DNA from: Lachnospiraceae bacterium
GTDB taxonomy: Bacteria; Bacillota; Clostridia; Lachnospirales; Lachnospiraceae
NCBI GenBank assembly: GCA_900752065.1
Contig: CAADTT010000101.1
Location: forward strand, 1 to 21,944
Length of the DNA stretch: 21,944 bases
Direction of reading: 5' to 3'
Part shown: positions 14,615-21,520 of the stretch, piece by piece
Layout: every line of letters starts with the position of its first letter
How positions within the stretch are numbered: position 1 is the stretch's first letter
Translations under genes and position numbers: made by a program
Notes under the pieces: model-generated
Databases searched by the model: none
What the model saw: only the letters and a program-made list of their open reading frames with translations
Told to the model about the DNA's origin: nothing

Positions 14615-15679
14615 ATGAAACGTATCATACTTACCGGCGGAGGTACTGCCGGTCATGTTACACCGAATATTGCACTGGTTCCTACACTCAGGAAACTGAA
14701 TTACGATATCCGCTATATTGGTTCTTACAATGGCATTGAGCGCAGGCTGATCGAAGAGATGAAGATTCCATATTACGGGATCGACTCCGGAAAACTGCGC
14801 CGTTATTTTGATCCAAAAAACTTTACCGATCCATTTAAAGTGATCCACGGCTACGGTCAGGCAAAAAAACTGATGAAACAGCTAAAGCCGGATGTGGTTT
14901 TCTCCAAAGGCGGATTCGTCACCGTTCCGGTTGTCATGGCCGCTCACAGACATCATGTACCTGTCATTATCCATGAATCCGATATGACGCCAGGTCTTGC
15001 AAACAAACTGTCGATTCCTTCCGCCGACAAGGTATGCTGCAATTTTCCGGAAACCATGTCTCACCTGCCTGACGGCAAGGCGGTTTTGACAGGTTCCCCC
15101 ATCCGTCAGGAGCTGCTCTCAGGCAATAAGCTGAATGCGCTGAAATTCTGCGGCTTTACTGCAAACAAACCTGTACTGATGATCATCGGAGGCAGTCAGG
15201 GTTCCGCCATCGTAAATGATGCTATGCGCGGCATTCTGCCGGAACTTTTAAAAACTTTCCAGGTGATCCATCTCTGCGGGAAAGACAAAGTAGACCACTC
15301 CCTTGACCATCTGGAAGGCTATATCCAGTTTGAATATATTGAAAAAGAGCTTGCGGATCTTTTTGCTCTGGCAGATGTATGCGTATCAAGGGCAGGTGCC
15401 AATGCCATCTGTGAGATCCTGGCGCTCAGAAAGCCGAATCTTCTGATCCCCCTCTCTGCAAATGCCAGCCGGGGTGACCAGATCCTGAATGCAGAATCCT
15501 TTGAAAATCAGGGATTCAGTGAAGTTCTCACTGAGGAACAGCTCGCTCCCTCCATTCTGATTCCGCGAATTTTGAAATTATATGAAAACCGTGCCTCTTA
15601 CATTGCAAAAATGGAAACCAGTGAGCAGAGCGACGCAATCTCCAAAATTGTCCGGCTGATCGAGAATGCTGTACACTGA
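14615..15679 (+). CDS. murG: UDP-GlcNAc:undecaprenyl-PP-MurNAc-pentapeptide GlcNAc transferase
   Basis: A 354-residue GT-B glycosyltransferase that adds GlcNAc to lipid I to make lipid II at the inner face of the membrane. The N-terminal glycine loop MKRIILTGGGTAGHVTPN is typical of MurG. Others are KPDVVFSKGGFVTVPVV and VPVIIHESDMTPGLANK in the acceptor domain, and IIGGSQGSAIVND, VCVSRAGANAICEIL and NLLIPLSANASRGDQILNA in the UDP-GlcNAc domain. The ATG at 14615 has GGAGG eight nt upstream; the earlier ATG at 14555 lies within the repeat. It stands alone, outside a division/cell-wall cluster, on the strand opposite its neighbours. Only one nt separates its stop from the stop of the sigma gene. 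Confidence 0.9.
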   Translation: MKRIILTGGGTAGHVTPNIALVPTLRKLNYDIRYIGSYNGIERRLIEEMKIPYYGIDSGKLRRYFDPKNFTDPFKVIHGYGQAKKLMKQLKPDVVFSKGGFVTVPVVMAAHRHHVPVIIHESDMTPGLANKLSIPSADKVCCNFPETMSHLPDGKAVLTGSPIRQELLSGNKLNALKFCGFTANKPVLMIIGGSQGSAIVNDAMRGILPELLKTFQVIHLCGKDKVDHSLDHLEGYIQFEYIEKELADLFALADVCVSRAGANAICEILALRKPNLLIPLSANASRGDQILNAESFENQGFSEVLTEEQLAPSILIPRILKLYENRASYIAKMETSEQSDAISKIVRLIENAVH

Positions 15680-15680
15680 T

Positions 15681-16202
15681 CTACTGCTCATCGTATTCTT
15701 TCTGGTATTTATTTCGAATATATTGTTTTGCACGATACAGCTTTGCAGCCAGTACCTGCGGACTTATCCGCAGGTATTCTGCTGCTTCCCGCTGTTTCAT
15801 ACCGTCCACACAGATCGCCTTGACCACCCTATACCATTCTTTATTTTTCTCCTGTAAATCATCCAGAATCTGAATAAAAAGCTTCTCATCGGCAACATGT
15901 GCAACTGCCTCTTCTTCCGCCGCCCGCACCCTCTCAGCCGCATCTGCACACAAATACACATTCTTATCTTTCCGCACCTTCTGCTTTCTGAGATAATCCA
16001 ATACTGCGTTTCTTGTTGTCACGATCAGCCACGGCTTAACCCCTTTTTCGTCATAGATATTGTCTATATGCTCATAAAAGGAAACAAACACCTGCTGACA
16101 GATTTCCTCTGCCAGAAAAAAGTCATTCAAATAGTCATACACCATTTTTATGACCAATTTTCTGTACTTTATATATGCTTCTGAAAACCTTTTGTTTTTC
16201 AT
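15681..16202 (-). CDS. ECF-type RNA polymerase sigma factor
   Basis: A 173-residue sigma-70 family protein with region 2 (AYIKYRKLVIKMVYDYLNDF, then AEEICQQVFVSFYEHID and PWLIVTTRNAVLDYLRKQK) and region 4 (VKAICVDGMKQREAAEYLRI, then SPQVLAAKLYRAKQYIRNKY). This is the ECF layout. The N-terminus is cytoplasmic with no extra domain. Its cognate regulator is probably the DUF4367 protein at 13561-14460, separated by the inverted murG. The HIT gene ends 41 nt upstream and may be in the same transcript. Just before the start there is a well-placed AAGGAA and a three-codon frame (ATG TAC GAA TGA) whose stop overlaps the sigma ATG. Confidence 0.88.
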   Translation of the reverse strand: MKNKRFSEAYIKYRKLVIKMVYDYLNDFFLAEEICQQVFVSFYEHIDNIYDEKGVKPWLIVTTRNAVLDYLRKQKVRKDKNVYLCADAAERVRAAEEEAVAHVADEKLFIQILDDLQEKNKEWYRVVKAICVDGMKQREAAEYLRISPQVLAAKLYRAKQYIRNKYQKEYDEQ

Positions 16203-16243
16203 TCGTACATGAGATTCCTTCTTTAAGATATAAATCCACAGAC

Positions 16244-16654
16244 CTATTCCTGAAAGCTTTTCAGAATCTCATTTTTATCTTCTTCTGACAGAGAGCCCTG
16301 CGGCCATGTGATGCCTGCACCGTCATTCTCGTATCGCGGAATCAGATGAATATGAAAATGAAAAACTGTCTGTCCTGCAGCAGTTCCATTATTCTGTACA
16401 AGATTAAAGCCGTCACATTTCAGAACATCTCTCATCTTCCCGGCCATCTTTTTTGCCAAAGCAAAAGCCTTCTGCACTCTTTCCTCCGGCATTTCAAAAA
16501 GATCCGCCGCATGTTCCTTCGGCAGAATCAACGCATGTCCTTTGGCGGCCGGATTTAAATCAAGAATTACCCGAAAATCTTCGTCCTCATATATCGTCGC
16601 TGAAGGGATTTCCCCATTTGCCAGTTTACAAAAAATACAATTTTCCTCTCTCAT
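16244..16654 (-). CDS. HIT-family nucleotide hydrolase
   Basis: A 136-residue histidine-triad protein of the Hint/PKCI branch, which hydrolyses nucleoside phosphoramidates and related AMP conjugates. The triad H99-x-H101-x-H103 lies in VFHFHIHLIPRY. Preceding features are the C6-x-x-C9 pair (CIFCKLANGEIP), the HALILPKEH strand and FNLVQNNGTAAGQ. Length and layout are standard. GGAG precedes the ATG at 16654, and a promoter is present at 16707-16735. It is followed closely by the sigma factor gene. Confidence 0.92.
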   Translation of the reverse strand: MREENCIFCKLANGEIPSATIYEDEDFRVILDLNPAAKGHALILPKEHAADLFEMPEERVQKAFALAKKMAGKMRDVLKCDGFNLVQNNGTAAGQTVFHFHIHLIPRYENDGAGITWPQGSLSEEDKNEILKSFQE

Positions 16655-16706
16655 AATACTTCTCCTTTCGACTTTTTAACAGAATTTCTCCTATAACTGT
16701 GTATTT

Positions 16707-16735
16707 ATGGTAATTCTTTTGAAAAACAATGTCAA
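16707..16735 (-). promoter_or_regulatory. Promoter of the HIT (and probably sigma) genes
   Basis: On the minus strand TTGACA (16735-16730) and TACCAT (16712-16707) are separated by 17 nt. The start point would be near 16700, about 46 nt before the ATG. Confidence 0.6.
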
Positions 16736-16745
16736 TAATAAGTGT

Positions 16746-16787
16746 TTGCTATTTTTTCTGCGCAATGATAAACTGAATTACAGTTTA
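16746..16787 (+). promoter_or_regulatory. Possible promoter with overlapping inverted repeat for the kinase gene
   Basis: TTGCTA (16746-16751) and TAAACT (16769-16774) are 17 nt apart. The inverted repeat TAAACTG-AATTA-CAGTTTA (16769-16787) covers the -10 and the start point, a position suited to a repressor. The kinase ATG is 40 nt further on. Confidence 0.45.
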
Positions 16788-16827
16788 CTCGTTTCACATA
16801 ATCCCAGTACATAAAAGGAGTCTGAAC

Positions 16828-17556
16828 ATGCCAGAGAGTTCACAAATAGAGTCGCTTAAAAAAACCATCGAAGAGCAAAAATTCGCTATCTCACAGATTT
16901 CCCATGAAATCCGAAACCCTGTAACCCTGATCAACAGCTCCTTAAAGCTCATTGAAAAGCAGCACCCTGAAGTGCAAAGCTTTGCATACTGGAAGGACAT
17001 GATGCAGGATATGGAATACCTTCTCTGTCTGTTAGACGAAGTCTCAAGCTTTAATAACAGCATGCTGCTGAAGCGGGAACGCATAAATACCAGCCAATGG
17101 CTGACCGATTTCGCTTCCTCCCTGTTCTGTATGATTCCTCATTCCGTACATTTTTCTTTTCACATCCCTCCGATGCTTCCTTCTCTGACGGCTGATCCGG
17201 TGAAGCTGCGCCGCGCGCTTTCCAATCTGCTCCGCAATGGATTTGAAGCATTAGAAAAGGAGGGTGAGGTATTGCTCACCGCCTCCTCAGACGGTCAGTC
17301 CCTCTCCCTCTGTGTTTCTGATACCGGCTGCGGCATCCCGGAAGAATATATGGATACCCTGTATCAGCCCTTTGTAACCCACAAAGCAGGCGGAACAGGT
17401 TTGGGGCTTTCTATCACGAAACGGATCGTTGAGGCACATGACGGAAGCCTGAGCCTGAAGACAGCCCCCGGTGTCGGAACCTCTTTTACCATCCGCCTTC
17501 CCCTGGATGCAGCGGGGCAGTCAGCTTGCAGCGCTTCAGAGCAGCAGGGGATCTGA
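16828..17556 (+). CDS. Soluble orphan sensor histidine kinase
   Basis: A 242-residue kinase with no membrane segment and no sensor domain. An initial coiled stretch leads directly to the phospho-acceptor helix (ISHEIRNPVTLINSSLK, H26). The HATPase domain has the N box (LSNLLRNGFEAL), G1 (DTGCGIPEEYM), F-like (LYQPFVTHKAGG) and G2 (GTGLGLSITKRIVEAHDGS) motifs, all intact. It resembles the catalytic half of NtrB/KinB-type kinases. AAAGGAG precedes the ATG. No response regulator is encoded nearby, so the partner must be elsewhere, and the input signal must come through a protein contact or the short N-terminus. Confidence 0.88.
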   Translation: MPESSQIESLKKTIEEQKFAISQISHEIRNPVTLINSSLKLIEKQHPEVQSFAYWKDMMQDMEYLLCLLDEVSSFNNSMLLKRERINTSQWLTDFASSLFCMIPHSVHFSFHIPPMLPSLTADPVKLRRALSNLLRNGFEALEKEGEVLLTASSDGQSLSLCVSDTGCGIPEEYMDTLYQPFVTHKAGGTGLGLSITKRIVEAHDGSLSLKTAPGVGTSFTIRLPLDAAGQSACSASEQQGI

Positions 17557-17589
17557 CCTGTGCGGCATTCGCCAAATGTGCAGGCAAGC

Positions 17590-18231
17590 TTACCCTCTTG
17601 GCTCATTGCCCGCGGAAATAAAGGAACGCTCACCCCGGGGTCTGCGGTACAAAAGGACTGCAAAAACAAACCCCAGGACAAAACCTCCCACATGGGCGGC
17701 ATTGTCCACACCAACGGAAGTGAACCCCTCAAAAAGTGAAAGCATCGCCATAAGGATCAGGCGCCGCATGGTGAACTGGGCGATCCTGCCCCGATTTACG
17801 ATCACGATATATACCAGCGCTCCAACCACCGCAAAGACCGCCCCTGATGCTCCTGCCGATACAGCATACTCCCCGCTTTTATAATCCAGCGCGCAGGAAA
17901 CCACATTTGCCAGAACGCCGCCCCCGAGATAGATGATCAGATAACGGAGCTTTCCGACCGAACGCTCCAGCGCGTCTCCCAGGAAAATAAGTACCAGCAT
18001 ATTATTGAACAGGTGCTCAATCCCATAGTGCAGGAACATGCAGGTGAAAAGCCTGTAATATTCCCCATATTTCACGACCCACGGTGAATAACATGCACCG
18101 TGCTCCGCCATAAATCCCACATCCTCCGTATTTCCTATAAATTCCAGAATCAGAAAAACAACAATATTTGCTGCCACCATAAGAAGATTGCAAAAGGTTC
18201 TGGATTTCAAAAAATCTTTTATTTCATCCAT
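17590..18231 (-). CDS. Rhomboid-family intramembrane serine protease
   Basis: A 213-residue membrane protein with at least six hydrophobic segments. The catalytic pair is present: S129 in AGASGAVFAVVG and H180 in NAAHVGGFVLG. The oxyanion-side motif HLFNNM (H73, N77) is also intact, as is the YYRLFTCMFLHYG loop before it. Rhomboids cleave membrane-anchored substrates within or near the membrane. AAAGGAG precedes the ATG, with a promoter at 18267-18294. The C-terminus is basic and cytoplasmic. It is convergent with the kinase gene, only 33 nt apart, without an obvious terminator. Substrates cannot be inferred, though pilus or secreted proteins encoded nearby are conceivable. Confidence 0.9.
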   Translation of the reverse strand: MDEIKDFLKSRTFCNLLMVAANIVVFLILEFIGNTEDVGFMAEHGACYSPWVVKYGEYYRLFTCMFLHYGIEHLFNNMLVLIFLGDALERSVGKLRYLIIYLGGGVLANVVSCALDYKSGEYAVSAGASGAVFAVVGALVYIVIVNRGRIAQFTMRRLILMAMLSLFEGFTSVGVDNAAHVGGFVLGFVFAVLLYRRPRGERSFISAGNEPRG

Positions 18232-18266
18232 AGGGATTCTCCTTTGCCCATGACTATTTTTCCATT

Positions 18267-18294
18267 ATTTTAACAAAAAAATCACCATTTGCAA
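18267..18294 (-). promoter_or_regulatory. Promoter of the rhomboid gene
   Basis: TTGCAA (18294-18289) and TAAAAT (18272-18267) are 16 nt apart on the minus strand. The start point near 18260 leaves a leader of about 30 nt carrying AAAGGAG. Confidence 0.6.
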
Positions 18295-18370
18295 CCCTGT
18301 AGTTTCATTTTTCATCTCTGTAGTTACCGTTCAGCCCTTGCCGAACCATAACTCTCTGTAAACTTATTTT

Positions 18371-19756
18371 TTACTTGAAATAATATGCCGCACTTGCAAA
18401 AATAATCTCATCCCCCGAAGAGAGCTGCCGGTATTCATTTGCTTCCAGTCTCTCCCCGTTCAGATAGGTTCCGTTGGTTGAATTCAGATCCACCAGAAAA
18501 TACTTTCCGTCCCGACGTTCAATCTCTGCATGCATCCGGCTGACCACCGGAAGATTCAATGTCAGATCTGTCTGTCCCCTCAGCTTCCCGATCACAAATT
18601 TTTCCTTTTTTATCTCCACATTTTCCCGCACCTCGGGGTTCACGCTGACCAGAACCGGATATCTGCCCGCTGTGTCTTTTCCCAGCAGCGTCGTCTGTCC
18701 ATAGATCTCCTCCTGCGAGTCGTATGGAGGATCGCAGGAATCTTCCTGAAAATCACAGATTTCTTCCTCCTCTCTGTTTTCCTTTTTCAGTCTGTCCGCC
18801 ATCCTCTTCATTGCTTTATTTCGGCTGCCTTTCTTATGATTCTCCAGGGTTCCGCTCTTTGCCCCGCGTCTCTTTCTCTGTTTTTCTTCTCTCTGTCCTT
18901 TGTTCCCTTCTATTTTCCCCGTAAAAAGATAGTAAAAAACCCCCGCCATCAGAAACAGAATACCTCCCGTCTGCGTCAGGGTCAGAACCCGAAATACTGC
19001 AAGCGCTGCACACCCTGCAACGCACAGGATAGCTGTGATCCCCAGAATTGCCTCTTTTCTGCTTTTCTCCTTCTTTTTCAGATACTCCTGCCCTGTCATC
19101 CCCTGTGAAACCGGCTGCCTCCGGCTTTTTTCTTCTCTGCCGCCACTGCTTTGTTTCTTCTTGTCCTCACAGACAGGTTCCTTTTCTTTTTCCGCTTCTT
19201 TTTTCACTGTCTCCAGCTTCCCCCGCAGACTCTCAAGCACTGCGCGCACACGATAATTTTCCTCCGAAGTTTTACTGTAAAGCTGATATCCCCATAACAC
19301 TGCCTGCTCTTCTTCGTGATTTAAGCTTTTCAGAAGATATTCCGCCAGCCCGCGAAAAGACGCTCTGATCTCTTCCCTGCAAAAAGGCAGATAACAGAAT
19401 CTCATCTCCTTTGTCTCCAGATCCATATAAATAAACTCCGGCTCCAGGACCATCCCGTCATCCGGAAGCAGATATCTTGCGATCCCCTCCAGCGTTTCTC
19501 TAAGCGACAGCGCCAATGCCCGGATGTCTTCAGCCCCTGCCGCCCGATGTTCAAAAACCCTTGTCAGGGGCTGCTTTGAAGTGATCTCATAATACAGGTA
19601 CGCCTCCCCATTTATCTTTCTCAGCCTGCACCGCAAAAGTCCGGGAATCTCATTCACCAGAAGCATCCTTACCTGGTACTCGTTCCCCTGTAGATCCTCC
19701 GGCGCTTTCCATACCATATAATTTTGTTCCCCGTCACGGCGATACATTACTTCCAT
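18371..19756 (-). CDS. FHA-domain protein with DUF6382-like N-terminus
   Basis: About 461 residues. The first 175 or so form a globular domain (GLLRCRLRKINGEAYLYYEI, FIYMDLETKEMRFCYLPFCR) like one I recall as DUF6382. A basic/acidic linker and two hydrophobic segments (IAILCVAG-type region near 240-258, then TGGILFLMAGVFYYLF) follow. A highly charged linker leads to a C-terminal FHA domain (about 370-461) with SRMHAEIERRDGKYFLVDLN and STNGTYLNGERL, the phosphothreonine-binding loops. The ATG at 19756 is six nt from AGGAGG; the ATG at 19762 abuts it. It overlaps the TadE-like gene by 23 bp and closes the pilus operon, suggesting a phospho-dependent link to pilus assembly. Confidence 0.82.
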   Translation of the reverse strand: MEVMYRRDGEQNYMVWKAPEDLQGNEYQVRMLLVNEIPGLLRCRLRKINGEAYLYYEITSKQPLTRVFEHRAAGAEDIRALALSLRETLEGIARYLLPDDGMVLEPEFIYMDLETKEMRFCYLPFCREEIRASFRGLAEYLLKSLNHEEEQAVLWGYQLYSKTSEENYRVRAVLESLRGKLETVKKEAEKEKEPVCEDKKKQSSGGREEKSRRQPVSQGMTGQEYLKKKEKSRKEAILGITAILCVAGCAALAVFRVLTLTQTGGILFLMAGVFYYLFTGKIEGNKGQREEKQRKRRGAKSGTLENHKKGSRNKAMKRMADRLKKENREEEEICDFQEDSCDPPYDSQEEIYGQTTLLGKDTAGRYPVLVSVNPEVRENVEIKKEKFVIGKLRGQTDLTLNLPVVSRMHAEIERRDGKYFLVDLNSTNGTYLNGERLEANEYRQLSSGDEIIFASAAYYFK

Positions 19757-20189
19757 CCCCATCCTCCTCTATCAGTTTTTTCAGCATATGTATGCGTGCA
19801 ATCGTCTTTCCCGGTTCGCAAACCGCCAATTTCGCATCGGCGGAAAGCTTTAGCCTGTTCTGGCACCAGAATCGCATCATCAGGCCGGGAATGTAAAATG
19901 TTCCTTCCAGGCTTGCTGTGATACTTTTCTTTTCCCGTATCACCTCTGCCCGCACGTTTTTAAGGTTCAAAAAAGCTTGACCGGTAATGATCTGTTTTCT
20001 TTCTTCCACAGATCTTTCCTCCATTTCTTCCCCCTGAAGACTCTCCAAAACAGCCAATTCATACGCCGCATTCTGCATCATCGCACCATTATGCAGATAA
20101 AAACCCAGATAAATAATTCCAAACAGCAAGGGCAGAATAACCGTCATCAGCAAAGCCGCCTCCACTGTATAGCTTCCTCTCAGTCTCAT
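19734..20189 (-). CDS. TadE-like pseudopilin
   Basis: A 151-residue protein with the TadE-type start MRLRGSYTVEAALLMTVILP. A short basic leader precedes the G-S-Y-T-V-E processing site and a single hydrophobic helix. The rest is extracellular, with two Cys late in the chain. TadE/F proteins are minor pseudopilins of Flp/Tad pili; the peptidase encoded just upstream would cut after the Gly. The ATG overlaps the peptidase stop (ATGA), and the gene's end overlaps the FHA gene, so the three are translationally linked. Confidence 0.8.
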   Translation of the reverse strand: MRLRGSYTVEAALLMTVILPLLFGIIYLGFYLHNGAMMQNAAYELAVLESLQGEEMEERSVEERKQIITGQAFLNLKNVRAEVIREKKSITASLEGTFYIPGLMMRFWCQNRLKLSADAKLAVCEPGKTIARIHMLKKLIEEDGDGSNVSP

Positions 20190-20629
20190 CCCGCTTCACC
20201 TGCCAGAAAGAGCCAGATCAGATATCCCGCCATCAGGAAAGGTAAGAATGCAATCCTGTACTTTCTTCCCGCCCGCTTCACCAGAAACAGCCATGCGGAA
20301 TAACCTGCTGCCAGAAAAAGTCCCAGAAAAACTATCTCCATCATTGGAAGGATCCCCAGCCAGACTCCAAGCACGGCCGCCGTCCATGCATCTCCATATC
20401 CGATCGCCTGATCTGTCACCTTCGCAATCCCCATCAGGAGAATCCCCGCCACGCCTCCCGCTATCCATCCGGCACATCCTGCCATCTCTTTTTCCGCCAG
20501 CATCGTCCAGAACTGTACCAAAATCCCCGCCGCTGCAAACCCGCCCAAAAAAACTGCCGGAATTTCCCGCTTTCGAAGATCCATCACGCTGCCCGCACCC
20601 AAAAACAGTGCCATTACATATTTTTCCAC
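20186..20629 (-). CDS. A24-type prepilin peptidase (TadV/CpaA-like)
   Basis: A 147-residue polytopic membrane protease. The two catalytic aspartates of the GxGD class are D17 (GSVMDLRKREIP) and D80 (IGYGDAW). It lacks the N-terminal methylase domain of PilD, as do TadV/CpaA enzymes. It would process Flp pilin and the two TadE-like proteins encoded on either side. The start is a GTG at 20629, with AGGAGG seven nt upstream; it begins 10 nt after the preceding stop. It overlaps the TadE gene by 4 bp. Confidence 0.88.
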   Translation of the reverse strand: MEKYVMALFLGAGSVMDLRKREIPAVFLGGFAAAGILVQFWTMLAEKEMAGCAGWIAGGVAGILLMGIAKVTDQAIGYGDAWTAAVLGVWLGILPMMEIVFLGLFLAAGYSAWLFLVKRAGRKYRIAFLPFLMAGYLIWLFLAGEAG

Positions 20630-20639
20630 TTCGCACCTC

Positions 20640-21503
20640 CTATTTCCCGCATCGTGAACATGGTTTCCACTTCTCCACCTGCGACAGCGGCACTTCCAGA
20701 ACCCCCCGTTTCAGCCTGCTGCACGTCAGGGAGCTGTGATATCTGTCTCCCGTTTCCGTGATGTACACCCGATTCCCTTTTCCGCCGCAGCTCTCACATG
20801 GATAATATTTTCCGCCGTCCTCATTTCGAAGCCCGGAAATCTGTGCCTTTGATACCGTGCGGACAGACAGGCGGATATGTGAACATTCACGGCTCCTGTG
20901 ATATACACTGCCATTTACCGTCACATATACCATCTCATTGCTTTTTGTATCTTCTCCATCACCGCCGTCCCCCTTATCTCTTCCCGTCCATGCACGGATT
21001 CGCGCCCTTTGCAGCATCGGCAGATCCATCGTCATCAGAAACGGGTTTCTCCATTGAAACCGGTATTCTGCCACAAGGTCGATCATTTCGTCCCCCTTTA
21101 AAACCGAAGAACGTATCAGGCGAATGGACGGTGCATCCTCTCCCACAGCCTGCCGGATCCTGTTCTTTGCATAGAGCAGACTGACCACTCCTGCTGCCTT
21201 TCCCTTTTCATCCCCCGCTGCCGCCTCCTTGACATAGGCATAAACAGCCATCTGCTTTCCCGCATCCTGAAGCCCCTCCGCTACGCCGCCTGCCACATGC
21301 ACTGCATCAAAAAAATTTAGAACCGCCAGTACTGCATACAGAAAGATTGGCAATATACAGGCTGCTTCCACCGTCAGGCTGCCTCTTTGTGAGGCAGACA
21401 GGGATATTCTTTCCCTGCACGTTTTTCTATCATCTATTTTACACACATCTGGGAGAGAGCTTTTTTCCTTTCTTTTATAATAATCTGTACAGAGAAAGAA
21501 CAT
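20640..21503 (-). CDS. TadE-like pilus protein with two C-terminal Cys modules
   Basis: About 287 residues. A 40-residue basic leader precedes the TadE processing and membrane motif (QRGSLTVEAACILPIFLYAV). An extracellular domain follows, then two tandem modules of about 45 residues near the C-terminus. Each reads VY-[VI]-T-x-x-G-x-x-YH-x4-C-x2-[IL], ending P-C-x2-CG. The first spans VYVTVNGSVYHRSRECSHIR to YYPCESCG, the second VYITETGDRYHSSLTCSRLK to WKPCSRCG. Each could bind a metal through one His and three Cys. The ATG at 21503 has GGAGG nine nt upstream; a TTG at 21524 overlaps that site. It follows the DUF5702-like gene closely. Confidence 0.78.
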   Translation of the reverse strand: MFFLCTDYYKRKEKSSLPDVCKIDDRKTCRERISLSASQRGSLTVEAACILPIFLYAVLAVLNFFDAVHVAGGVAEGLQDAGKQMAVYAYVKEAAAGDEKGKAAGVVSLLYAKNRIRQAVGEDAPSIRLIRSSVLKGDEMIDLVAEYRFQWRNPFLMTMDLPMLQRARIRAWTGRDKGDGGDGEDTKSNEMVYVTVNGSVYHRSRECSHIRLSVRTVSKAQISGLRNEDGGKYYPCESCGGKGNRVYITETGDRYHSSLTCSRLKRGVLEVPLSQVEKWKPCSRCGK

Positions 21504-21520
21504 CCCTGTCCACCTCCTTT

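Noticed and set aside
18310..18365. Possible terminator hairpin downstream of the FHA gene
   Set aside because: A stem of about ten bp (GTTATGGTTC with GAACGGTAAC) has a mismatch and a ten-nt loop, and no T run follows directly on either strand.
20196..20636. Alternative 146-codon frame overlapping the prepilin peptidase
   Set aside because: It is a shifted frame of the peptidase gene, Gly/Arg-rich, without membrane segments or GxGD motif.
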